Assembly: GCF_003999255.1 (NCBI RefSeq)
Contig: NZ_CP034791.1
Span: forward strand, 2,024,501 to 2,088,500
Length of the DNA: 64,000 bases
Source: Caldicellulosiruptor changbaiensis
Lineage (GTDB): Bacteria; Bacillota; Thermoanaerobacteria; Caldicellulosiruptorales; Caldicellulosiruptoraceae
Reading direction: 5' to 3'
Shown here one piece after another: positions 18,135 to 26,756 of this stretch (positions within the stretch are counted from its first letter, which is position 1; each line of letters starts with the position of its first letter). The position numbers were made by a program, and so were the translations under genes. The notes below the pieces were generated by a model. The model was given only the letters and a program-made list of their open reading frames with translations, made no database searches and was not told the origin of the DNA.

Positions 18135-18683
18135 TTAATTTTTGTTTGCTATCTTCTCAAAATCTTTTCTTGTCATACCCATTATGATAACATCATGAAA
18201 CTTTCCATCAATGAGCTTTGCTTCACGCAAAACCCCTTCAATTTTAAACCCACACTTCTGATACGCCTTAATAGCCCTTATATTATCATCAAATGTGTCA
18301 AGTTCTATTCTGTTTATATCAAGTGTCGCAAAAAGGTATTTGACAAAAGCTTTTATTGCGTCGGTGCCAAAACCTTTCCCCCAATATTCCTTTTCGCCTA
18401 TATGAATTCCAAGTACAACTACTTTATTTATGGGGTCATAGTCGCGATACGAGATAGAACCAATTGGTTTTCTGTCTTTTGTTTCAATTATAAACCTTTT
18501 AATGGTTGAGGATGATCGGGAACGGTACCATCTCCTAAATTCTTCAATAGATGTATCAGCAGCATTTTTCACGCCACGAGCCCAGTACGCAACCTCTGGA
18601 TCATTTGACCATTTTTGAATATATTTTAAATCTCCCCATCTCAGTTCTCTTATATTTACAAGCTCACCCTTTGCTATTAACAT
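18135..18683 (-). CDS. GNAT acetyltransferase (RimJ/RimL type)
   Basis: A 182-residue N-acetyltransferase with VVLGIHIGEKEYWGKGFGTDA, shown split in function as strand plus the acetyl-CoA loop (Q/RxxGxG-like KGFGTDA), and NRIELDTFDDNIRAIKAYQKCGF, the usual RimJ/RimL ending. The acceptor is unknown; relatives acetylate ribosomal proteins, spermidine or amino sugars. It lies 4 bp after the phosphodiesterase and is last in the gerM-rph-rdgB run. Confidence 0.85.
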   Translation of the reverse strand: MLIAKGELVNIRELRWGDLKYIQKWSNDPEVAYWARGVKNAADTSIEEFRRWYRSRSSSTIKRFIIETKDRKPIGSISYRDYDPINKVVVLGIHIGEKEYWGKGFGTDAIKAFVKYLFATLDINRIELDTFDDNIRAIKAYQKCGFKIEGVLREAKLIDGKFHDVIIMGMTRKDFEKIANKN

Positions 18684-18687
18684 CTTT

Positions 18688-19164
18688 TCACACCTTTTCT
18701 AAATATGCTACAACACCAAAAGGAGTTACCTCAGCAATAGCATATGACCTTGAGCCGTCTCTTGAAAGAGCTATGCTGCCTGGGTTTAAAAATAGGACGT
18801 TGTCAGAGTAAAACTCCTCTTGCTGATGCGTATGTCCAAAAAACACTGCATCAACTTTGAAAGATTTTGCATGGTTAACAATAAGGTCATATGTAGACTT
18901 TACAGAATACATATGACCATGTGTTATTAAAATCTTTTTATTCCCAACTTCTATAATCTTCTCTGATGGAAAGTCTCTTGTAAAGTCGTTGTTCCCTCTC
19001 ACTATCTCAAACTTGAGATTTGGAAATTTATTTTGGAGATACACAGCATCTTTCACCAAGTCTCCAAGATGAACGCACAAAACAATATTTTTTTCATATT
19101 TTTTTACAATTCTTTCTGCATCATAAGTAATTCCATGTGTGTCACTTATCACAAGTATCTTCAT
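18688..19164 (-). CDS. YfcE/MJ0936-type metallophosphoesterase
   Basis: A 158-residue calcineurin-like phosphodiesterase: ISDTHG (DxH) at the N-terminus, VHLGDLVKD (GD), RGNND (GNxD), ITHGH (GHxH-like) and FFGHTHQQE near the end. The ATG at 19164 is behind GGTGAG and is preferred over a GTG at 19176. It overlaps the end of rdgB by 23 bp. The B. subtilis gerM-rph-ysnA-ysnB cluster has the same order. Confidence 0.9.
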   Translation of the reverse strand: MKILVISDTHGITYDAERIVKKYEKNIVLCVHLGDLVKDAVYLQNKFPNLKFEIVRGNNDFTRDFPSEKIIEVGNKKILITHGHMYSVKSTYDLIVNHAKSFKVDAVFFGHTHQQEEFYSDNVLFLNPGSIALSRDGSRSYAIAEVTPFGVVAYLEKV

Positions 19165-19756
19165 TGTAAATCTCACCCAAAATCTTTTTTAGTTTTTCAA
19201 AAGCTCTTGCTCTGTGTGATATTCTATTCTTCTCATCACTTTCAAGCTCTGCAAATGTTGCATTGTAGCCTTCTGGAATAAATATTGGGTCATATCCAAA
19301 TCCATTTACACCTTTTGGTGCAAAGCCAATTTTACCTCTGCAGACTCCTCTTGTTTGATACACTCTGCCATTTTCATCAATAAATGCAAGCACACAAACA
19401 AATTGTGCTCCTCTTTTTTCTTCTGGTATGTTTTTAAGCTCTTCTAAAAGCTTTTTAATCTTTTCTTCATCTGTTGCATTATCACCTGCATACCTTGCAG
19501 AATACACACCAGGCCTTCCGTCAAGTGCGTCCACCTCAAGTCCAGAGTCATCTGCTAAAGTTGGTAATTTGTAAAGGCTGTATATAGTTTTTGACTTTTT
19601 CAAGGCATTTTCTTCAAAAGTTTTTCCATCCTCAATTATGTTGATATTTTCATCAAAATCGCTCAGTGTCAAAATAATGTCAAAAAAATCTCCAATTAGC
19701 TCTTTTATTTCTTTTGCCTTTCCTCTATTCTTGGTCGCAACCAGAAGTTTTCTCAT
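19142..19756 (-). CDS. rdgB: XTP/dITP diphosphatase (RdgB/HAM1)
   Basis: Removes non-canonical purine nucleotides such as ITP and XTP from the pool. The 204-residue protein begins [14 protein letters not shown] (the SNNxxK-type motif), has [22 protein letters not shown] and ends with [12 protein letters not shown] and [10 protein letters not shown]. The ATG at 19756 after GGGAG is chosen over an upstream TTG at 19774. It overlaps the rph 3' end by about 32 bp, which implies coupling. Confidence 0.95.
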   Translation of the reverse strand: MRKLLVATKNRGKAKEIKELIGDFFDIILTLSDFDENINIIEDGKTFEENALKKSKTIYSLYKLPTLADDSGLEVDALDGRPGVYSARYAGDNATDEEKIKKLLEELKNIPEEKRGAQFVCVLAFIDENGRVYQTRGVCRGKIGFAPKGVNGFGYDPIFIPEGYNATFAELESDEKNRISHRARAFEKLKKILGEIYNEDTCDK

Positions 19757-20501
19757 CTTTTGGAACACTCCCAATTAGTTTGCTATCTTCCCCTAAGACC
19801 TCTCTTTGTATCTCAATAATCTTTTGAATACCCTGTTTCCCAAGCTCGAGTAACTTTTCAAACTGCTCCTGAGTAAAAGCAGCACCTTCTGCTGTGCCCT
19901 GAATTTCAATAAACTCGCCCTTGTCGTTCATAACAAGGTTCATATCAACAGACGCTTTAGAGTCCTCTTCAAAGCAAAGGTCAAGCATCTCAACCCCGTC
20001 GCAAATCCCAACAGACACTGCTGCAACAAAATCTGTAATTGGAAAACTTTCTATCACCTTCTCATCATAAAGCTTTTTGCAGGCATCAAACATTGCAATA
20101 AACCCACCTGTGATGGATGCTGTCCTTGTCCCACCGTCTGCCTGAATGACATCACAGTCAAGGATTATCACGCGCTCACCTAAGGCTTTAAAGTTTATAC
20201 CAGCTCTTAGGGCTCTTCCAATTAGTCTCTGTATCTCATGGCTTCGGCCGCTGAGTCTGAGTTTGTTTATATCCCTTACATTTCTCTGCTGGGTTGCCCT
20301 TGGAAGCATTGAATACTCAGCAGTAATCCAGCCCTCACCACTTCCTTTTTTAAAAGGAGGAACTTTGTCGTCAATGGTTGCTGTGATAATCACTTTTGTG
20401 TTGCCCATCTCAATCAGGCATGAGCCTTCGGCATATTTTATAAAGTTTCGTGTTATTTTTATCGGACGAAGTTCATTATATGATCTTTGGTCCTGTCTCA
20501 T
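19725..20501 (-). CDS. rph: Ribonuclease PH
   Basis: Phosphorolytic 3' exonuclease that trims tRNA precursors. The 258 residues cover the whole family: [11 protein letters not shown] start, [49 protein letters not shown] and a C-terminal QGTAEGAAF segment. The phosphate-binding GGTRT motif is intact, so it should be active. It follows gerM by 18 bp. Confidence 0.97.
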   Translation of the reverse strand: MRQDQRSYNELRPIKITRNFIKYAEGSCLIEMGNTKVIITATIDDKVPPFKKGSGEGWITAEYSMLPRATQQRNVRDINKLRLSGRSHEIQRLIGRALRAGINFKALGERVIILDCDVIQADGGTRTASITGGFIAMFDACKKLYDEKVIESFPITDFVAAVSVGICDGVEMLDLCFEEDSKASVDMNLVMNDKGEFIEIQGTAEGAAFTQEQFEKLLELGKQGIQKIIEIQREVLGEDSKLIGSVPKDEKTSGCDQE

Positions 20502-20519
20502 TTTCTTCTTACCTTCCTT

Positions 20520-21506
20520 TCACAGTTTTAGATTTATAGGATTTAATTCAAACTGGCTTACATCTATTTTATCCTTTAAATCGTACTGATCAAGATATCC
20601 TTCTTTTCCTTTCACAGATAATTTAATATATCGTATGGAGTTGTCTATTTCTTTTGCTGTAAAACAAATTGAGGCTAAGATAGTGTCAACTTCGCTACTT
20701 CCTTTTAAATTCAAAATCTGGCTTGACAAATCGAGATATAGGGTTTTCTCTTTTAGGTTTACATTATTCAATTTTAACCCATTTAGTTTAGAAAATCTAT
20801 AGCTAAGACTTTTTATTAGCTGCCCCAAAGCAAAAGTCAAAGGTGCGTTTCTGTAAGTTTGTGATATATTTATCCATTTTGGAACAAGAAAAACATTGCC
20901 TTCAACCCGGTGGGGGACAAACAAGATTAGCTGGTCATCTTGTCGTCGCAAAAATGGAGTCTTATTGTAAACTGTGCCGTCTTTATAAAAATAAACTTCT
21001 TTTATATCATCAACTGAGGTAATAAAAAATGTAATGGCTTTTATATAAAAATTGCAATATTTTTTCTGGAAAAACCTTTGGTTTAAATCAATTTTAGCAC
21101 AACTTCCCTCTATTTCAATAGAGTTTATCTGAACATCGTCAGGAAAGATGCAAAAAAGCCCAAAACTTCTGAGCTTTCTTTGCCTCTCTGGAGAAAATAC
21201 AGAAAGTTCAAGTCCTTTTCTCATTACAGACAAAGTTTTTGTGGTGTAAATATTTGCTAAAACAAGGTTTTTATCTTTCTCACAAAATATGCTAAGAACT
21301 TTGAAAGAATTGTTAATATCTATCTGCTCCTTTGAATACTGAGGAGTATAAACATCACTATCCACAACCTCAAAATTTATTTCTGTTTTTGCACTCTGAC
21401 CATTTTGATACACATTACTTTGAACAGTTGAAGGTAAAATATCTGCCCTGCAAGCTGTTAAGAATATTAAGCATAACATTAACGTAAAAAAAATTCTTTT
21501 TCTCAT
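20520..21506 (-). CDS. gerM: GerM-like sporulation/germination lipoprotein
   Basis: A 328-residue lipoprotein: a signal sequence ends in FLTAC (Cys at residue 19), followed by two GerMN-type repeats, recognisable by SIEIEGSCAKIDLNQRF and LKEKTLYLDLSSQIL and the segments around them. GerM is needed in Bacillus for the SpoIIIA-SpoIIQ complex and cortex formation. It precedes rph as in B. subtilis. The start codon and ribosome site lie inside a large inverted repeat (21492-21593). Confidence 0.85.
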   Translation of the reverse strand: MRKRIFFTLMLCLIFLTACRADILPSTVQSNVYQNGQSAKTEINFEVVDSDVYTPQYSKEQIDINNSFKVLSIFCEKDKNLVLANIYTTKTLSVMRKGLELSVFSPERQRKLRSFGLFCIFPDDVQINSIEIEGSCAKIDLNQRFFQKKYCNFYIKAITFFITSVDDIKEVYFYKDGTVYNKTPFLRRQDDQLILFVPHRVEGNVFLVPKWINISQTYRNAPLTFALGQLIKSLSYRFSKLNGLKLNNVNLKEKTLYLDLSSQILNLKGSSEVDTILASICFTAKEIDNSIRYIKLSVKGKEGYLDQYDLKDKIDVSQFELNPINLKL

Positions 21507-21593
21507 TCCAAAACCACCCTCTCTAAAAGACTTATGTTAATCTTTTTATTAGCATATTTAAAATGAGGGTGGTTTAGAACAAGAAAAAGAATT
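21492..21593 (-). promoter_or_regulatory. Two-tier inverted repeat that can hide the gerM start
   Basis: Perfect 11-bp inner arms (21511-21521 with 21565-21575) and perfect 12-bp outer arms (21492-21503 with 21582-21593) enclose a 43-base AT-rich loop. In RNA read through from the upstream transferase gene, the gerM ribosome site GAGGGTGG would pair with CCACCCTC and the ATG would sit in an internal bulge. A promoter inside the loop would produce RNA without the 5' arms. Confidence 0.7.
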
Positions 21594-21598
21594 CTTTA

Positions 21599-22579
21599 TT
21601 ATCTTCTTGCCAAAAGCATTATGATAAGAGAGGTCAGCGAAAAACAAATGCTAACCAAGTACAAAAATAGCACTGTTTGTTTCTGATTCAAGCCTGCTTC
21701 AAGAAGTCTAAAGTGTACCTGACTTTTGTCAGCTTTATAAATAGGTTTCCCTTCCTTAATTCTTTTGAATATGACAAAAAGATTATCAAATATAGGAAGT
21801 CCCAATGTCAGGATTGGTACAATCAAAGACACAACTGTTGCCACTTTAAATGTTCCTTCAACAGCAATTGTCCCAAGGACAAATCCTAAGAATGTGGCAC
21901 CTGAATCGCCCATAAAAATTCTGGCTGGGTGGCGGTTGAAAATCAAAAACGCTGAAGCAACACCTACAAGTGCTGCTGCCATGTATGTTGAAACCCTTGC
22001 TGTTGAAATTATGCTAAGGTTCATGAGAGCTACAAAATACAAAGTTGTACCTGAGATTGTTGTAATACCTGCTGCAAGCCCGTCTATCCCATCAATAAAG
22101 TTTATCACTGTTGTCACACCAAAAAGCCAAATTACAGTGGCTATATATTGAAACCACACAGGAAAGCTTATGAACTTGTGTGTAAACGGGTTTGTTATTC
22201 CTTCAATCTGAATACCCATAAAAAAAACTATTGAACATGCCAAAATTTGCACCAAGAACTTTGGAAGAGCGCTAAACTCTTTACCTTGAGATTTATACCA
22301 GTCATCAACAAGACCAATTGCCAAAATCAAGCTTGATGCTATAAAAAAACCTAAAAATTCTCTGCTAAATCCTCTTATCAAAAACTGTGAGATGAAAAAT
22401 GCAACAAATAGTGCAACTCCGCCTGTCACAGGAATTGGATATGAATGAATCTTTCGTGGATTTGGTCTGTCAACAAACCCTATCTCAATTGATTTTCTCT
22501 GGATATACGGTGTTATAACTGTTACCAAAACAAACGAAATCAAAAACGAAAGCGCATCTTTTATTATAAGGTCTGTCAT
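21599..22579 (-). CDS. Undecaprenyl-phosphate GlcNAc-1-phosphate transferase (WecA/TagO type)
   Basis: Polytopic membrane enzyme that transfers a sugar-1-phosphate from UDP-sugar to undecaprenyl phosphate, the first step of wall-polymer synthesis. The 326 residues include about ten helices with family motifs GLVDDWY (DD), NFIDGIDGLAAG, NRHPARIFMGDSGATFLG and a cytoplasmic HFRLLEAGL. The ATG at 22579 has GGAGGGG upstream; an earlier GTG/TTG frame extension lacks one. Stop and start overlap (TAATG) with the preceding gene. Confidence 0.93.
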   Translation of the reverse strand: MTDLIIKDALSFLISFVLVTVITPYIQRKSIEIGFVDRPNPRKIHSYPIPVTGGVALFVAFFISQFLIRGFSREFLGFFIASSLILAIGLVDDWYKSQGKEFSALPKFLVQILACSIVFFMGIQIEGITNPFTHKFISFPVWFQYIATVIWLFGVTTVINFIDGIDGLAAGITTISGTTLYFVALMNLSIISTARVSTYMAAALVGVASAFLIFNRHPARIFMGDSGATFLGFVLGTIAVEGTFKVATVVSLIVPILTLGLPIFDNLFVIFKRIKEGKPIYKADKSQVHFRLLEAGLNQKQTVLFLYLVSICFSLTSLIIMLLARR

Positions 22580-23085
22580 TAGTTTCCCCTCCAAGGAATT
22601 TTAAGACTCTTTAGCTTTTGTAGAATAAGTGTAAGAAGATAGTCATAAAGTACAAAGATAACCTCAGAAGAAGCAATCGTCAAAGCTATTCCAAATTTAA
22701 AATTCGGGATCTCTTTCATTATTATTTTAAACACAAAATATAAAATAATTAGCGCAACATTATAAAACAAAAGTTTTAACCCAAGTTCAATATAAACCGG
22801 AAAACCTCTTTCGCAAATAGCCTTAAACAGTGGGTAAAGCCCAAAAATAAGAATGTACAGCACAGCTACAAGTTTGTTTGGAACAATCATTAGGCTCAGT
22901 AAAGATACTACAATGTACGCAACAAAACCAAGCTTTATGCTATACAGCCATACAATTATCATTATGCAAACCGAAGAGAGAATGTAAAACAAGCTATTTC
23001 CCTTTGGTAAAACTGAAGCAAAGAACAAAAAAATTATACTAAGCGCTCCCATCAAACCAGCATATGAAATTTCTCTTGCTTTCAA
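22579..23085 (-). CDS. Hydrophobic membrane protein, six helices, unknown function
   Basis: A 168-residue, strongly hydrophobic protein with about six membrane segments and a basic tail (LKSLKIPWRGN). The first helix has the GLMGALSIIFLF pattern seen in small integral membrane proteins such as ECF-transporter S-components or DUF2232-like proteins, but no family is certain. It is coupled to cheR upstream (4-bp overlap) and to the WecA/TagO-type gene downstream. Confidence 0.8.
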   Translation of the reverse strand: MKAREISYAGLMGALSIIFLFFASVLPKGNSLFYILSSVCIMIIVWLYSIKLGFVAYIVVSLLSLMIVPNKLVAVLYILIFGLYPLFKAICERGFPVYIELGLKLLFYNVALIILYFVFKIIMKEIPNFKFGIALTIASSEVIFVLYDYLLTLILQKLKSLKIPWRGN

Positions 23086-23864
23086 ATACTCATCACCTTT
23101 TCATAAAAGAATGTTCTTATTGGTTTTAGTCCGTACTTTTGAGGCATAATTATCTGCTCGGTTGAACCCACAAACAAAATGCCATTCATTACAAGGGATT
23201 TATTGAAATTCTTATACACCATATCCTTTGCCTCTTCTGTAAAGTAAATAAGAACATTTCTACAGACAATTAAATCCATTCCAATTGGATAAGGGTCTTT
23301 TAAGAGGTCATGGTGTTTGAATTCAACACATCTTTTTATCTCATCACTTATGTAATATAATTCTCCATTTTCTCTAAAAAACCTTCTTACAAATTCCTGC
23401 GGCAGTCCCTCAAGACTTTTTCTCAAATATACACCCTCTTTTGCTTTCTTTATAGCATCATCGTCAATGTCTGTTGCCAAAATCTTTATTTCATTTAATG
23501 GAAAAAACCTTGTCAGAAGCATGACAATTGAATATGGCTCTTCACCCGTTGAACAGGCAGCTGACCAAATTCTTGGTCTTTTTGTCCTTTTGAGAATATA
23601 TGGCATAATTTCTCTTTCGAGTATTTCCCACTGTTGTGGATTTCTATAAAACTCAGAGACATTTATTGTCAGATAGTTAATAAACTCATTAAAAAGCCTT
23701 TGGTCTTTTGTCAGAGCACTGTAGTAGTCAGCATAGTTTTGAAAGCCGTTTTTCTTCATTAAAGACTCTATTCGCCTTTTCATTTGTTTTTCCTTATAAT
23801 ACGAAAGATTTATTCCTACATACTCCAAAATCTTCTTTTTAAACCATTCGTAATCAAGATTCAT
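23082..23864 (-). CDS. cheR: Chemotaxis protein methyltransferase CheR
   Basis: Methylates glutamates on chemoreceptors using S-adenosylmethionine. The 260 residues have the N-terminal helical domain (YKEKQMKRRIESLMKK) and the Rossmann methyltransferase domain with IWSAACSTGEEPYS, ILATDIDDDAI and the DLIVCRNVLIYF motif. No other chemotaxis gene is adjacent, so it acts with components encoded elsewhere; cheB is about 31 kb away. Confidence 0.95.
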   Translation of the reverse strand: MNLDYEWFKKKILEYVGINLSYYKEKQMKRRIESLMKKNGFQNYADYYSALTKDQRLFNEFINYLTINVSEFYRNPQQWEILEREIMPYILKRTKRPRIWSAACSTGEEPYSIVMLLTRFFPLNEIKILATDIDDDAIKKAKEGVYLRKSLEGLPQEFVRRFFRENGELYYISDEIKRCVEFKHHDLLKDPYPIGMDLIVCRNVLIYFTEEAKDMVYKNFNKSLVMNGILFVGSTEQIIMPQKYGLKPIRTFFYEKVMSI

Positions 23865-23889
23865 ATCTTACCCTCTTTCTATACCACTT

Positions 23890-24273
23890 TTACTTGCAGC
23901 GCAAATTCAAATAAAATGCTTGCACATCTAAGATAAGCCAATCACCATCTTCGATAAAACCAACTCTTTTAAAGAAGCTATCTTCCATTCCTTTTTTTAC
24001 CTTGATAATAGGAATGTTGTTTTTATAACAATGATTTATTTGCATCTTCAAAAGTCCATCGCCAAATCCCATCTTGCGAAAGTTTTCTTCTACCACAATT
24101 GATAAAATTTGAGCTTGAGTTTCTTCTACCGCCAGCTGCGAAGCTGCAATAATATTACCTTTATCATCCACAACATGAGTTATCGCATTATCATAGAACT
24201 GAAAACCATATTGTTCTATAAGTTTTTTAACCCAATGTCTTTCAGAAGGATTCATCTGCCTTATTTTAACCAT
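23890..24273 (-). CDS. Small GNAT-family acetyltransferase
   Basis: A 127-residue GNAT domain with the acetyl-CoA loop VVEENFRKMGFGDGLL near residue 78 and a closing FFKRVGFIEDGDW. The substrate is unknown. It is 25 bp before cheR in the same direction and may be the first gene of that unit. Confidence 0.8.
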   Translation of the reverse strand: MVKIRQMNPSERHWVKKLIEQYGFQFYDNAITHVVDDKGNIIAASQLAVEETQAQILSIVVEENFRKMGFGDGLLKMQINHCYKNNIPIIKVKKGMEDSFFKRVGFIEDGDWLILDVQAFYLNLRCK

Positions 24274-24388
24274 AAAACTTTACCCTCTTTAAAATTAAGA
24301 TAATATCTTATATAATTATAACAAATTGCAAAGCAGTTTAAAATCTAAATAAGGAAAAATAGTTTTGAAAAAAGGAGGAAAGTTTAAA

Positions 24389-24883
24389 ATGGCATTTACA
24401 TTTGCAGTGATAACATGCTCAGACAAGGGCTCAAAAGGAGAAAGAGAAGACCTGAGCGGAAAAGAGATAATAAATCTCTTACAAGCTCATGGATTTTCAA
24501 ATGTGTATTACAAGATTGTACCTGATGAAAAAGAAAAAATAAAACAGGCTTTAATTGAAGCAGCAAATGCTGGTGCAAACCTCATTTTGACAACTGGTGG
24601 TACTGGCTTTTATAAAAGAGATGTTACACCTGAGGCAACACTTGAGGTCATACAAAAACAAACCCCTGGTATTTCTGAACTAATCAGGTATGAGACAGGC
24701 AAGATAAATAAAAGGAGCTATCTTTCGCGCGGAGTTTCAGGAATATATGAAAATAGCCTCATAATCAACCTTCCCGGCTCACCAAAGGCAGTAAAAGAGT
24801 GTATTGAGGCAGTGCTGCCGGTTTTAGAGCATGGGCTAAATATCTTGCTTGAAAATGAGAGGGAATGTGGTAAGACAGAGTGA
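24389..24883 (+). CDS. mogA: Molybdopterin adenylyltransferase (MogA/MoaB family)
   Basis: Activates molybdopterin by adenylation before metal insertion by MoeA. The 164-residue protein shows ITCSDKGSKGEREDLSG, TTGGTGFYKRDVTPEAT and INLPGSPKAVKECIEAVLP. The frame reaches back to 24365, but the ATG at 24389 sits directly after AAGGAGG. It is the only cofactor gene here on the plus strand and ends one base before the convergent moaC-MOSC gene. Confidence 0.93.
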   Translation: MAFTFAVITCSDKGSKGEREDLSGKEIINLLQAHGFSNVYYKIVPDEKEKIKQALIEAANAGANLILTTGGTGFYKRDVTPEATLEVIQKQTPGISELIRYETGKINKRSYLSRGVSGIYENSLIINLPGSPKAVKECIEAVLPVLEHGLNILLENERECGKTE

Positions 24884-24884
24884 T

Positions 24885-25808
24885 TTAGCCTAAAATTTCT
24901 ATAATATCTCCTACCCTTATTTTACCACCTTTTAATACTCTTGCAAACAGTCCTTCTTTGGGCATTATACAAACGCCAACCGTCCTTGCTATCTCACATC
25001 CATCCCCATGGCATTTTTTCCCTATCTGGCTTATCTCAAGTATTACATCATCTCCTATCTTTAGCTTTGTACCAAGCTGGATTTTGCTTATATCCAGTCC
25101 TTCTGTTGTAATATTTTCTGCAAACTTGCCAAAACAAAGGCCTTTTATACCATATTCTTTCATCTTTTTTATGCTGGACATATCAAGAAGGCTTACTTGT
25201 CTGTGTGATGTACCTGCATGAGCATCTCCTTCTATGCCAAAATTCTCAATTACATGTGCCTCTTCAACTGGCTCTTTGGATGTCCCCTTTTGCCTGCTTA
25301 TATTTATTGAAATGACCTTTGCAGAGCTTTTTCTTTCATCAAAGATATAATACCCTGACTTTCCACCTATCTTTTCAATTAATCTCACATCTGTAATAAC
25401 CATATCCTTTTTGAGTGCCTTGCACATGTCATAGATTGTCTCTAAAAAAATCAAAACTGCTGTTATTGCCTCCATCTCAGCACCTGTTTGTGCTTGTGTC
25501 TTTACCTCTGATACTGCCTCTATATAACCTTGTTCTTTGTTTACCGAATATGAGATATCGACGTGTGATAGAAATATATTGTGGCAAAGCGGAATCAGTT
25601 CTGATGTCTTTTTTGCTGCCATTATCCCAGCAATCTTTGCTACTGAGAATATATCACCCTTTGGTAACTTGCTTTCTTCTATCGCTTTTATGACCTCGCT
25701 TCCCACATAAATTCTGCCACTTGCCCTTGCAATTCTCTCTGTTATGTCCTTACATGATACATCAACCATCTGCGGCATTCCTTCCCTGTTTAAATGTGTA
25801 AATTCCAT
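24885..25808 (-). CDS. MoaC-MOSC fusion protein
   Basis: Two cofactor domains in one 307-residue chain. Residues 1-160 are MoaC (cyclic pyranopterin monophosphate synthase): VDVSCKDITERIARASGRI, IPLCHNIFLSHVDI, QTGAEMEAITAV and RLIEKIGGKSG. Residues 165-307 are a MOSC domain with DAHAGTSHRQVSLL, GKFAENITTEGLDI and KKCHGDGCEI, the domain that often handles sulfur or metal in cofactor maturation. AGGAGG precedes the ATG. It is the last gene of the tungsten-cofactor run. The MOSC part may help sulfurate or insert metal; that is inference. Confidence 0.93.
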   Translation of the reverse strand: MEFTHLNREGMPQMVDVSCKDITERIARASGRIYVGSEVIKAIEESKLPKGDIFSVAKIAGIMAAKKTSELIPLCHNIFLSHVDISYSVNKEQGYIEAVSEVKTQAQTGAEMEAITAVLIFLETIYDMCKALKKDMVITDVRLIEKIGGKSGYYIFDERKSSAKVISINISRQKGTSKEPVEEAHVIENFGIEGDAHAGTSHRQVSLLDMSSIKKMKEYGIKGLCFGKFAENITTEGLDISKIQLGTKLKIGDDVILEISQIGKKCHGDGCEIARTVGVCIMPKEGLFARVLKGGKIRVGDIIEILG

Positions 25809-25813
25809 TGTTT

Positions 25814-26740
25814 TCAGCCTCCTATTTTAAACATCATTGAATCTGTTGATGGTAGTCTTGCAAAGTTTTTCTTTTTGACAAACTCCTGAATTTTTTCCAT
25901 CAAAACATCTTCATCATTTAAATACTCTTTTAAATCAAGCCCTATTTTATCAAATAAGCAATTATATAGAACTCCTCTTGATGAAACCCTTACCTTGTCA
26001 CACCTGTCACAAAAATGTCCTGACACAGCGTTTATAAACCCAACAATGTGGTCAAAGTCTTCGATATGGTAATACTTTGCAACAGAGTTTTCATTACTTT
26101 TAATTTCATGAAAATTCTTGAATTTTTTTAAAATCTCCTCTATACTCACAAATTCACTCTCAAAAATCCTATTTGCAACTCCTACTGGCATAAGTTCAAT
26201 GAATCTAATAACAACATTGTTCTCCTTAGCAAATGATATCAAGTGCTCAATCTCATCAAAGTTTACAGACCTTAGCAAAACTGTGTTAATCTTTACTTTC
26301 TTAAACTTTGACAGGCTTTTTATTGTGCTTATTACTTTGCCAAGTCCGTTAACGCCTGTTAACACTTTGTATTTTCGCTTATCTAAGGTATCAAGTGAAA
26401 TGTTAATTGACAAAAGACTGCTTTTTGCTATCTTCTCAATCTTTTCTTCATCTAAATACCCGTTTGTTGTAACATTTATGTTTTTTATACCAATGCTATC
26501 AGCAAACTCTATAATATCAAATATGTCATCTCTTAAAAATGGCTCACCGCCTGTAAACCTCAGCTTCTTTATACCAAGCTTTTTAAACACCGAAATAATT
26601 CTAAAAATCTCATCTTTTGAAAGCTCTTCGTTCTCAATTTCGCATGCTTCCTTTGTCCTGCAATACTTGCAGAAGAAATTACACCTGTCTGTTATTGAAA
26701 ATCTCAAGTATTCAATCTTTCTAAAAAATCCATCATACAT
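25814..26740 (-). CDS. moaA: GTP 3',8-cyclase MoaA
   Basis: Radical-SAM enzyme that starts pterin-cofactor synthesis from GTP. The N-terminal cluster motif is CNFFCKYC (CxxxCxxC), followed by FTGGEPFLR; the C-terminal cluster cysteines are in HFCDRCDKVR and VLYNCLF. The protein ends in GG, the conserved tail that reaches the partner active site in MoaA. At 308 residues it is slightly short but complete. It lies 5 bp before moaC-MOSC. Confidence 0.96.
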   Translation of the reverse strand: MYDGFFRKIEYLRFSITDRCNFFCKYCRTKEACEIENEELSKDEIFRIISVFKKLGIKKLRFTGGEPFLRDDIFDIIEFADSIGIKNINVTTNGYLDEEKIEKIAKSSLLSINISLDTLDKRKYKVLTGVNGLGKVISTIKSLSKFKKVKINTVLLRSVNFDEIEHLISFAKENNVVIRFIELMPVGVANRIFESEFVSIEEILKKFKNFHEIKSNENSVAKYYHIEDFDHIVGFINAVSGHFCDRCDKVRVSSRGVLYNCLFDKIGLDLKEYLNDEDVLMEKIQEFVKKKNFARLPSTDSMMFKIGG

Positions 26741-26756
26741 TTACTATCACCTTTTT

